A stretch of 64,000 nucleotides of DNA from Cohnella lubricantis (GTDB lineage: Bacteria > Bacillota > Bacilli > Paenibacillales > Paenibacillaceae). The DNA lies in contig NZ_JACJVN010000051.1 in the NCBI RefSeq assembly GCF_014212015.1, positions 19,182 through 83,181 of the forward strand. Reading direction: 5' to 3'. The notes beneath the pieces are model-generated. The model made no database searches. It was not told the DNA's origin and saw nothing but the letters and a program-made list of their open reading frames with translations. The position numbers and the translations under genes were made by a program. Positions 17,695 through 25,636 of the stretch are shown one piece after another. Within the stretch, counting starts at the first letter, position 1; each line of letters starts with the position of its first letter.

Positions 17695-19374
17695 TTATGA
17701 GGTTCTAGCCTTCTCCTCTTCCTCCTCGATCAGCTTGCGCCGCAGCACCTTGCCGGCCATCGTCTTCGGAAGCGCTTCCCGAAATTCAATGATCTTCGGA
17801 ACTTTATAGGCCGCCAGCCTCTCCTTGCACCACTGCTTCATCTCGTCCGCGCCGGCTGTTGCCCCTTTGCGAAGCACGATGTATGCCTTGACCGTCTCTC
17901 CCCGGTACGGATCGACGACGCCCGCGACGGCCGCTTCCTCGACGGCGGGATGCTCGAACAGCACTTCCTCGACTTCGCGAGGATAGATATTGTAGCCGCC
18001 TGCAATGATCAGATCCTTGCGCCGATCGATGATATAGGTGAAGCCTTCTTCATCGATCGACCCCAGATCGCCGGTCAGCAGCCAGCCGTCCTGCAGCACG
18101 CGAGCCGTCTCCTCCGGCCGGTTCCAGTAGCCCTTCATCACCTGCGGTCCCCGAACGGCCAGCTCGCCGATCTCGCCAGGCTCCGCATCCTCGAACGTGT
18201 CGGGATGAACGATCCGCGCGTCCGTATCCGGAAACGGCAGTCCGATGGAGCCGTTCTTGCGCTTCTCCCAAATGTTGTTCGCATGCGTCACCGGAGACGC
18301 CTCGGTTAAGCCGTAGCCTTCGATCAGCCTGCCGCCGGTCAGCGCTTCGAATCTCTCCTGCACGTTCTGCGGCAGCGGAGCCGCCCCGCTAATACAGATG
18401 TTGATCGAGCTCAGATCATATTTGCCTACGTCAGGATGATTAATGATCGCAATATACATCGTCGGCGCGCCGGGGAATACCGTCGGTCTCTTGCCGTGGA
18501 TCGTTCGCAGCACCTGGCCGATCTCGAACCGGGGCAGAAGCACCAGCGTCCCTGCCGAGTAGATGCCGAGATGAAGCAGAACGGTCAGCCCGAACACATG
18601 GAAGAACGGCAGCGCCGCGAGGAAGGTCTCCTTGTTGTTCTCGGCCTTGTAGAACCAGAGCCGGCATTGAATCGCATTGGCGACCAGATTATGGTGCGTC
18701 AGCATGACGCCCTTCGCGAGGCCGGTCGTGCCGCCGGTGTACTGAATGAGCGCGAGATCGTTCATGGGATCGATGATCGCTTCGACCGGTTCCTCCGAAG
18801 CTCCCTTCAGCAGCTCTCGGAAGGATAGCACTGGGCCGCCGTATTCGATCTTGGGGCGCTGGCCGTCCTTTCTCATTTTCAGATCGAACAGCACATTCTT
18901 CGGAAAAGGAAGATAGTCCCGAATCGCCGTCACGATAATTCGCGCAAGCGGATGGCGCTCCGTCGACTTGCGAACCCTCTCCAGCAGTTGGTCGAGCACG
19001 ACGATCGTCGTCGCCCCTGAATCCTCCAGCTGATGCTCCAGCTCGCGCGGCATGTACATCGGGTTCGTCATGACGACAACGGCGCCCATCATTAACGCGC
19101 CATAATGGGCGATAATGGTCTGCGGGCAATTGGGCAGCATGATGGCGACGCGCTCGCCCTTGCGGACGCCCTGCCGAAGCAGAGCGTTCGCGAAGCGGCG
19201 CGTCGAAGCTAACAGCTGCCGATAAGTCATGCGGAAGCCCATAAAATCAATGGCCGTACCCTGCGGGTTATTCGCGGCCGCGTCTAGGAGGAATGAAGCA
19301 AGATTCTGCAGCGGATATGTGTACGTCGGTGGAACTTCGGCAGGATACTGTTGCAGCCAAGGCTTATTCGGCAT
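17695..19374 (-). CDS. fadD: Long-chain fatty-acid-CoA ligase
   Basis: 559-residue AMP-forming ligase that activates fatty acids for beta-oxidation. The N-terminus (PWLQQYPAEVPPTYTYPLQNLASFL) matches the LcfA group of bacilli. The AMP-binding P-loop is YTGGTTGLAKGVMLTH, the A5 motif is EGYGLTEASPVTH, and the adenylate motif YIIDRRKDLIIAGGYNIYP is followed by the C-terminal catalytic lysine in KTMAGKVLRRKL. The start is ATG 19374, preceded by AGAGGTG; an in-frame GTG at 19383 lacks spacing. It lies 42 bp after fadE on the same strand. In B. subtilis the homologue lcfA is repressed by FadR. Confidence 0.93.
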   Translation of the reverse strand: MPNKPWLQQYPAEVPPTYTYPLQNLASFLLDAAANNPQGTAIDFMGFRMTYRQLLASTRRFANALLRQGVRKGERVAIMLPNCPQTIIAHYGALMMGAVVVMTNPMYMPRELEHQLEDSGATTIVVLDQLLERVRKSTERHPLARIIVTAIRDYLPFPKNVLFDLKMRKDGQRPKIEYGGPVLSFRELLKGASEEPVEAIIDPMNDLALIQYTGGTTGLAKGVMLTHHNLVANAIQCRLWFYKAENNKETFLAALPFFHVFGLTVLLHLGIYSAGTLVLLPRFEIGQVLRTIHGKRPTVFPGAPTMYIAIINHPDVGKYDLSSINICISGAAPLPQNVQERFEALTGGRLIEGYGLTEASPVTHANNIWEKRKNGSIGLPFPDTDARIVHPDTFEDAEPGEIGELAVRGPQVMKGYWNRPEETARVLQDGWLLTGDLGSIDEEGFTYIIDRRKDLIIAGGYNIYPREVEEVLFEHPAVEEAAVAGVVDPYRGETVKAYIVLRKGATAGADEMKQWCKERLAAYKVPKIIEFREALPKTMAGKVLRRKLIEEEEEKARTS

Positions 19375-19416
19375 GGCCGACACCTCTTTTGCGCAAAGTG
19401 TATTGCAGACCTTCGG

Positions 19417-21252
19417 TTACACGACGTATTGCTCGGCTGCGATGACGCGGGCGGCGATGCTCCGCTTCAATCCCACCATATTCGCCGGGGAATGGCGGGT
19501 TAGCTTCTTAAGGATCGATAATTGCGTCCGGAGCGTATCGCCCGTCTCCATCGCGGAGAGAACCTCCCGAGCCCAATTCTCAATCTTGCTAAACTCTTCG
19601 TGAATGAAGACGACGGTCATGTCGATCGCATTCTGCGCCTTGTCCTCGCCGCTGCCGGCGATCAGCTTGCGGGTGCGCAGCAGCGCGCTCTCCATCGCGA
19701 AGACGGAGATCATGATGTCCGCCAGGTTGCTAAGCACCTCTTGCTCCTGCTCGAGCTTCATTTGATACTTCTGCACCGCCTGCGCGCCGGCCATCAGGAA
19801 GATTTTCTTCGCCATTGCAAGCATATGAGCTTCCTGTTCCAACGTTCCCTCGAACATTTGCGAAGGCATCGGCTCCATCAGCTCGGCCTGCAGCGCCATT
19901 GCCTTCTGCATGAGCGGCAGCTCGCCCTTCATCGCGCGTTTGATCAGCGTGCCTGGAATGAGCAGCCGGTTGATCTCGTTCGTTCCCTCGAAGATCCGGT
20001 TGATCCGCGAATCCCGGTAGCTGCGCTCGACTCTGTACTCCTGAATGAAGCCGTAGCCGCCGTGAAGCTGCACGCCTTCGTCGACGACGAAGTCCAGCAC
20101 TTCCGAGCTGAACACTTTGTTGATCGAGCATTCCAGCTGGTATTCCGCGATCGCCTTCGCTGCCTGCAGGCCCGCGTTGTTGGCGGCGTTGGCGGAGGCG
20201 TTGTTGGCATTATTGGCATTGTTGGCGGCGTTCTCGCCTTCAAGCTCCGCGAGCCCTTCGTCGAACAGGCCGGCCGTGCGGTACACCATGCTCTCCAGCG
20301 CGAACGTCTTCGTGTTCATCTCCGCCAGCTTCTTGCCGATGAGCGGGAACGAGGAGATCGGGCGGCCGAACTGATGGCGTTCGTTAGCATACTTCGCCGA
20401 GGCAGCGATCGTCTCCTTCGTGCCGCCTACGGCTCCTGCCGCCAGCTTGAACCGGCCGATGTTCAGAATGTTGAACGCGATCAGATGGCCTTTGCCGATC
20501 TCCCACAGCAGATTGGACGCCGGCACCTTCACGTCCTCCAGAATGAGCGGGCAGGTGGACGAGCCCTTGATACCCATCTTCTTCTCTTCCGGTCCGATGC
20601 TGACGCCCGGCATGCCGCGCTCGACGATGAACGTGCTGAAGTCGGTGCCGTTCACCTTCGCGTAGACGATGAAGATGTCCGCGAAGCCCGCGTTGGTAAT
20701 GAATTGCTTCGTGCCGTTGAGGACATAGTGCTGGCCGTCCTCCGTAGGGATCGCGGTCGTCCGCGCGCCTTGGGCGTCGGAGCCGGAGGTCGGCTCCGTC
20801 AGGCAATAGGCGGCGATCTTCTCCCCCGCCGCCAGCTGCGGCAAGTACTTGCGCTTCTGCTCGTCGGTGCCGAAGTAGACGATCGGCAGCGTGCCGATGC
20901 CGACGTGCGCGCCGAGCGACAGGGCGAAGGACGATGCCTTCGCCATCTTCTCGCCGATCAGCGTCGAGCTGATCTTGTCGAGGCCGAGGCCGCCGTAGGC
21001 TTCCGGCACGTCCGCGCCGAGCAGACCAACCTCGCCGGCTTTGCGCAGCTTGGAGACGGTCAGCTCGTAGTTCAGCTTCTCGATCTCGGCGTCATGCGGC
21101 ACGATCTCCGCGTCGACGAAGTCCTCCGTCGTCTGCGCGATCATGCGCTGTTCCTCGGTGAAGTCTTCCGGCGTTACGATGCGCGCCGCATCGATGTCGT
21201 CGATAATGAAGCTGCCTCCGCGGATTTTGGAGCTGTTTAACACTTTGCTCAT
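19417..21252 (-). CDS. fadE: Acyl-CoA dehydrogenase
   Basis: 611-residue FAD enzyme of the FadE/YusJ type, catalysing the first oxidation of acyl-CoA and passing electrons to ETF. Flavin/substrate segments YCLTEPTSGSDAQGARTTA and KQFITNAGFADIF are clear. The catalytic-glutamate region RIFEGTNEINRLLIPG follows, then a roughly 150-residue C-terminal helical extension. An Asn/Ala low-complexity insertion sits at about residues 340-362 and is absent from relatives I know. The start is ATG 21252 with AAAGGAG upstream, although the frame runs to 21297 through a short tandem repeat. Confidence 0.92.
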   Translation of the reverse strand: MSKVLNSSKIRGGSFIIDDIDAARIVTPEDFTEEQRMIAQTTEDFVDAEIVPHDAEIEKLNYELTVSKLRKAGEVGLLGADVPEAYGGLGLDKISSTLIGEKMAKASSFALSLGAHVGIGTLPIVYFGTDEQKRKYLPQLAAGEKIAAYCLTEPTSGSDAQGARTTAIPTEDGQHYVLNGTKQFITNAGFADIFIVYAKVNGTDFSTFIVERGMPGVSIGPEEKKMGIKGSSTCPLILEDVKVPASNLLWEIGKGHLIAFNILNIGRFKLAAGAVGGTKETIAASAKYANERHQFGRPISSFPLIGKKLAEMNTKTFALESMVYRTAGLFDEGLAELEGENAANNANNANNASANAANNAGLQAAKAIAEYQLECSINKVFSSEVLDFVVDEGVQLHGGYGFIQEYRVERSYRDSRINRIFEGTNEINRLLIPGTLIKRAMKGELPLMQKAMALQAELMEPMPSQMFEGTLEQEAHMLAMAKKIFLMAGAQAVQKYQMKLEQEQEVLSNLADIMISVFAMESALLRTRKLIAGSGEDKAQNAIDMTVVFIHEEFSKIENWAREVLSAMETGDTLRTQLSILKKLTRHSPANMVGLKRSIAARVIAAEQYVV

Positions 21253-21269
21253 GGCCGATCTCTCCTTTA

Positions 21270-21398
21270 CGATTGGATGCTCATGTACGATGGACACTCA
21301 TTTACGTTAGATACTCATATACAATTAGATACTCATACCCGCTAGACACTCACTCCCCGCACAACACTCATTCCCCGCACAACACTCATTCCCCGCGT
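21270..21398. repeat. Seven-copy 17-18 bp tandem repeat upstream of fadE
   Basis: The motif GA-C/T-ACTCAT... recurs with CTCA at 21280, 21297, 21314, 21332, 21349, 21367 and 21385. The intervals are 17, 17, 18, 17, 18 and 18 bp. The last two copies are nearly identical (ACACTCATTCCCCGC). It lies between the fadE ribosome site and the 51-bp array, inside the presumed operon. Confidence 0.85.
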
Positions 21399-21400
21399 GG

Positions 21401-21490
21401 CCGAGTAACTCGATTTTTTCGGGTTTCTTCGGCTGTTTGTGCTTCGCGCGACCGAGAAACTTGATTTTTTCGAGTTTCTCCGGCTGTTGG
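21401..21490. repeat. Two-unit 51-bp hairpin array (family E, copy 2)
   Basis: Units start CCGAG at 21401 and 21452, exactly 51 bp apart. The second folds GAGAAACTTG / CGAGTTTCTC around a T-rich loop. The sequence family is the same as at 10494. It is located between the fadA stop codon (21519) and fadE. Confidence 0.88.
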
Positions 21491-21518
21491 GGCGTCAACT
21501 CTGCAAGTCCCCCGCTCC

Positions 21519-22703
21519 TTACCCGGCGTGAACTTCGAAGACGCCAGCCGCGCCCATTCCGCCGCCGATGCACATCGACACGACGCCGTAGCCGCCCCCG
21601 CGGCGGCGCAGCTCGTGAATGAGCGTCGCCGATAGCTTCGTGCCGGTACAGCCGAGCGGGTGGCCGAGCGCGATTCCGCCGCCGTTGACGTTCACCTTCT
21701 CCTCGTCGATGCCGAGTTCCCGAATGACGTGCAGGCACTGCGATGCGAACGCCTCGTTGATCTCGAACAGCTTGACGTCGTCCAAGCCGATGCCGGCCAT
21801 CTGGAGCGCCTTCGGGATCGCCTTGACCGGGCCGACGCCCATGATCTCCGGCTCTACGCCAGCCAGCGCGAACGAACGGAATGTCGCTAGCGGCTTCAGC
21901 CCCATCGCTTCGGCGCGTTCGCGGCTCATAAGCACCGCAGCGGCGGCGCCGTCGCTGAGCGGCGAAGCATTGCCCGCCGTTACGGAGCCGCCGAGCTTGA
22001 ACGACGGCTTAAGACCGGCGAGCGCGTCAAGCGTCGTATCGGCGCGGACGCTCTCGTCCGTGTCGAACGTGAAGGAGCGCGTCAAGACTTTGCCGCGTTC
22101 GTCTACATTTCTCAGCGTCGCATTGATCGGTACGATCTCGTCTTTGAACTTGCCTTCTGCGATCGCCTTCGCCGCTTTCTCATGCGAGCGCAGCGCGAAG
22201 CGGTCTTGGTCCTCGCGGGAGACGCCGAACCGCTCCGCGACGTTCTCAGCCGTATGCCCCATGCTGATATAGACTTCCGGCATCTCTTCCACGATGCGCG
22301 GGTTCGGGGACACTTTGAAGCCCGTCATCGGGACGTGGCTCATGCTCTCGACCCCGCCGGCGACAATGACGTCTGCGTGACCGAGCATAATGCGTTCCGC
22401 GGCGAACGCGATCGCCTGCAGTCCAGACGAGCAGAATCGGTTGATCGTCAGCGCCGGCACCGTATTCGGAAAGCCGGCATAGAGTGACATAATTCTGGCG
22501 AAGTTAAGCCCCTGCTCCCCTTCGGGCATCGCGCAGCCGATAATGACGTCTTCGGCATCCTCCTTCTTCAGCCCCGGCGTTCGCTCGACGACCGCCTCGA
22601 GCACCGCCTTGCCCAGATCGTCTGCGCGCGTCTGAACGAGGCTGCCCCGCTTCGCTTTGCCGACCGCGGTGCGCGCAATCGTGACGATTACTGCTTCTCT
22701 CAT
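21519..22703 (-). CDS. fadA: Acetyl-CoA C-acyltransferase (3-ketoacyl-CoA thiolase)
   Basis: 394-residue thiolase carrying out the final cleavage of beta-oxidation. The nucleophilic cysteine lies in [12 protein letters not shown] (about residue 92). The motif NEAFASQ is present, the catalytic His is in [16 protein letters not shown] and the second Cys in [15 protein letters not shown] precedes ATG 22703; the frame opens at 22742 without a ribosome site. It is placed between fadN (upstream) and fadE (downstream) as in fadNAE of B. subtilis, but both junctions are filled with repeat arrays. Confidence 0.94.
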   Translation of the reverse strand: MREAVIVTIARTAVGKAKRGSLVQTRADDLGKAVLEAVVERTPGLKKEDAEDVIIGCAMPEGEQGLNFARIMSLYAGFPNTVPALTINRFCSSGLQAIAFAAERIMLGHADVIVAGGVESMSHVPMTGFKVSPNPRIVEEMPEVYISMGHTAENVAERFGVSREDQDRFALRSHEKAAKAIAEGKFKDEIVPINATLRNVDERGKVLTRSFTFDTDESVRADTTLDALAGLKPSFKLGGSVTAGNASPLSDGAAAAVLMSRERAEAMGLKPLATFRSFALAGVEPEIMGVGPVKAIPKALQMAGIGLDDVKLFEINEAFASQCLHVIRELGIDEEKVNVNGGGIALGHPLGCTGTKLSATLIHELRRRGGGYGVVSMCIGGGMGAAGVFEVHAG

Positions 22704-22747
22704 GGCTCTTCCTCCCAACGTACTATTTCCGACCAACCACACACCCG

Positions 22748-23205
22748 TGCGCCGAGTTAGTTCGTTCGCGAACTAATTCCCGCCGTATGCACCAGCCGTG
22801 CGCCGAGTTAGTTCGTTCGCGAACTAATTCCCGCCGTATGCACCAGCCGTGCGCCGAGTTAGTTCGTTCGCGAACTAATTCCCGCCGTATGCATCACCCG
22901 TGCGCCGAGTTAGTTCGTTCGCGAACTAATTCCCGCCGTATGCACCACTCGTGCGCCGAGTTAGTTCGTTCGCGAACTAATTCCCGCCGTATGCACCCCT
23001 CGTGCGCCGAGTTAGTTCGTTCGCGAACTAATTCTCGCCGAATGCATCACACGTGCGCCGGGTTAGTTCGTTCGCGAACTAATTCCCGCCGATTGCATCA
23101 CACGTGCGCCGGGTTAGTTCGTTCGCGAACTAATTCCCGCCGTATGCATCACCCGTGCGCCGGGTTAGTTCGTTCGCGAACTAACTCCCGCCGTATGCAC
23201 CAACC
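22748..23205. repeat. Nine-unit 51-bp hairpin array between fadN and fadA
   Basis: Nine copies of a palindrome TTAGTTCGTTCGCGAACTAA (8-bp arms, TTCG loop) start at 22757, 22808, 22859, 22910, 22961, 23012, 23063, 23114 and 23165. All intervals are exactly 51 bp. The 31-bp spacers are also nearly identical (CCCGCCGTATGCACC... type). It fills the 530-bp gap from the fadN stop (23234) to the fadA start (22703). No gene is supported here; the long open frames across it arise because 51 is divisible by three. Confidence 0.97.
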
Positions 23206-23233
23206 GAACATCGCCCGGCCGGCCATACGCCAG

Positions 23234-25636
23234 CTAATTCCGCAGCGCCTTGCCCTTCGTCAGCATGTGCTGCATGCGCTGCTGCGTCTTCGGCTCGCCG
23301 CACAGGCTAAGGAACGCTTCGCGCTCCAGGTCGAGCAGATACTGCTCGCTGACGAGCGTCCCCGCCGGCACGTCGCCGCCGGCCAGCACATGCGCGAGCT
23401 TCTTCGCGATCTTCAGATCGTGATCGCTAATCCACCCGCTCTGCCGCATGCCGATCGCGCCGAGCGTCAAGGCCGCCTTGCCTTCGGCGCCCGCGACGCG
23501 CACGCGCTCCTCCGGAATCGGCTCGTAGCCGGCCTGCGCCATCCGCAGCACCGCTTGCTTCGCCTCATAGATGCGGCGGTCCTGGTTCAGCAGCACGCGG
23601 TCCGTCTCCTTCAGGTAGCCGAGCTTCTTCGCGTCGTGCCCGCTCGTCGATACTTTGGCCATGCCGATCGTCTCGAACGCTTGGCTAAGCCGCGGCAGCA
23701 GGTCCGCATCCGGCGAACGCTCGCTCTGGCTGATCCGCAGCGCGAATTCCTTGCAGCCGCCGCCTGCCGGGATGAGGCCGACGCCGACTTCGACGAGACC
23801 GTAATACGTCTCGGCCGAAGCGATGACCTGGTCCGCCGGAAGGCAAGCCTCCACGCCGCCGCCCAGCGTCATGCGATGGGGCGCTGCGACAACAGGCTTT
23901 TCGAGCCGCTTGATCTTGAGCATGGCGTTCTGGAACATTCGAATGATGCCGTCGACTTCGTCCCACTCCTCGTCCTGCGCCTCCATCAGCAGCAGCATGA
24001 TATTCGCGCCGACGCAGAAGTTGCGGCCTTCGTTCGCGATGACCAGCCCTTCGTAGTTGCGGCGAACCTCCTCTACACCTTGCGAGATGAGGCTCAGAAT
24101 ATCGGAACCGATCGCATTGTTCGGCGAATGGAACTCGAGGCAGGCAACGCCGTCTCCGAGATCGACGAGGCTGGCCCCGCTGTTGCCGATAATCGTGCGG
24201 CCATTCTCCTTGAGCGCGCGCAGCGAAATGTTCTCCGGCTTCTCCTCCGCCTCGCGGTAACGCCCCTCATGAATGTAGAACTTCCGGCCGCCCTCCCCCT
24301 TCCGGTAAAAGGACGTGTTGCCCTGTGCGATCCACTCCTTCACCCAGCCAGGGACCGCCAGCCCCTCGCGCTCCATTCGGAGGGCGGACGTCGCTAAGCC
24401 GATAGCGTCCCACGCCTCGAACGGTCCGAGCTCCCAGTTGAAGCCCCACTTCATCGCATTGTCGATCTCTTCAATCGAATCGGCGATCTCGCCGACCTTG
24501 GCCGCCGAGTAGACGAGCACTTGGCTAAGCAGGCTCCACGCCAGCTCGGAGTAGCGGTCGCCGCCCGCGATCAGCGCCTTCGTCTTCTCACGCGCGCCTT
24601 TGGCCAGCTTCGCTGCCTCCAGCGAGCCGGAGGACACCTTCTTCTGCGGCCGATATTCCATCGTCGCCGGGTCCAGCGCGAGAATCTCGCTCTTGCCGTC
24701 CGGGCCTTTGATCTTCTTGAAGAAGCCTTGGCCGGCCTTCTCGCCGATCCAGCCTCTCGCGACCAATTCCTTCGCCAGCGCCGGATGCTCGAACACCGCC
24801 CGCTCCGCCCCATCCATGACGTTGCGATGCACGTTGTCGGCCACATGCAGGAACGTATCGATCCCGACGAGATCGAGCGTGCGCAGCGTGGCGCTCTTCG
24901 GCCGGCCCATCGCCGGTCCCGTCACCGCTTCGATCTCCTCGACCGTGTAGCCCTTCTCGGCCATCTCCCGCAGCGTCACGAGCAGACCGTACGTGCCGAT
25001 CCGATTGGCGACGAAGTTCGGCGTATCCTTGGCGATAACGACGCCCTTGCCGAGCGCGTTCTCGCAGAAGTCCTTCATCCGCCGCACGAGCGCGGCGTCC
25101 GTGTCCCGTCCGGGGATAATCTCCAGAAGCTTCATATAACGCGGCGGGTTGAAAAAGTGCGTGCCCATGAAGTGCTTCCTAAACTCGGGGCCGCATTCCG
25201 CCGACATCTCGTCGATCGAGATGCCGGACGTATTGGAGCTGACGACGAGGCCGGGCTTCCAATGCGCCTCGACCTTCCGCAGCAGCTCGCGCTTCACCTG
25301 CAGGTTCTCGACGACGACTTCAATGACCCAGTCGACGTCCGCGACTCGCGCCAGATCGTCCTCCAGGTTGCCCGGCGTGATGCGCTTCGCGAAGTCCGGA
25401 TCGTACAACGGGGCCGGATTGATCTTCGCCAGCTTAGCGATCGCTGCCGTCGCGAGCCGGTTGCGCACGGCGGGATGCTCCAGCGTCAGCCCTTTGGCCG
25501 CTTCTTCATCGGTCAGCTTGCTCGGAACGATGTCCAGCAGCAGGCAAGAGATGCCCGCGTTGGCCAGGTGGGCGGCGATGCCCGAGCCCATAATGCCCGA
25601 GCCGATGACGGCCGCCTTGCGAATCGATTGGTTCAT
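23234..25636 (-). CDS. fadN: 3-hydroxyacyl-CoA dehydrogenase / enoyl-CoA hydratase
   Basis: 800-residue bifunctional enzyme of the FadN type, with the dehydrogenase first and the hydratase second. The NAD-binding GSGIMGSGIAAHLANAG is at about 12-28, and the dehydrogenase catalytic region is GTHFFNPPRYMKLLEII (about 145-160). The helical 3HCDH C-domain follows, then the crotonase-fold part from about 500 (NFCVGANIMLLL; PVVAAPHRMTLGGGVEACL). It performs hydration and NAD-dependent oxidation in beta-oxidation. GAGGAGG precedes ATG 25636, which overlaps the fadF stop by 4 bp (ATGA), indicating translational coupling. The nine-unit array follows the gene. Confidence 0.94.
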   Translation of the reverse strand: MNQSIRKAAVIGSGIMGSGIAAHLANAGISCLLLDIVPSKLTDEEAAKGLTLEHPAVRNRLATAAIAKLAKINPAPLYDPDFAKRITPGNLEDDLARVADVDWVIEVVVENLQVKRELLRKVEAHWKPGLVVSSNTSGISIDEMSAECGPEFRKHFMGTHFFNPPRYMKLLEIIPGRDTDAALVRRMKDFCENALGKGVVIAKDTPNFVANRIGTYGLLVTLREMAEKGYTVEEIEAVTGPAMGRPKSATLRTLDLVGIDTFLHVADNVHRNVMDGAERAVFEHPALAKELVARGWIGEKAGQGFFKKIKGPDGKSEILALDPATMEYRPQKKVSSGSLEAAKLAKGAREKTKALIAGGDRYSELAWSLLSQVLVYSAAKVGEIADSIEEIDNAMKWGFNWELGPFEAWDAIGLATSALRMEREGLAVPGWVKEWIAQGNTSFYRKGEGGRKFYIHEGRYREAEEKPENISLRALKENGRTIIGNSGASLVDLGDGVACLEFHSPNNAIGSDILSLISQGVEEVRRNYEGLVIANEGRNFCVGANIMLLLMEAQDEEWDEVDGIIRMFQNAMLKIKRLEKPVVAAPHRMTLGGGVEACLPADQVIASAETYYGLVEVGVGLIPAGGGCKEFALRISQSERSPDADLLPRLSQAFETIGMAKVSTSGHDAKKLGYLKETDRVLLNQDRRIYEAKQAVLRMAQAGYEPIPEERVRVAGAEGKAALTLGAIGMRQSGWISDHDLKIAKKLAHVLAGGDVPAGTLVSEQYLLDLEREAFLSLCGEPKTQQRMQHMLTKGKALRN

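Noticed and set aside
22748..23205. Could the arrays be CRISPRs?
   Set aside because: Spacers within an array are nearly identical or drifted copies, not unique, and the unit is a palindrome plus fixed spacer. There are no cas genes.
22748..24397. A long plus-strand open frame with a 17-residue repeating peptide ([17 protein letters not shown] type)
   Set aside because: It is created by the 51-bp array (51 = 3 x 17) and then runs antisense through fadN. No ribosome site and no family resemblance.
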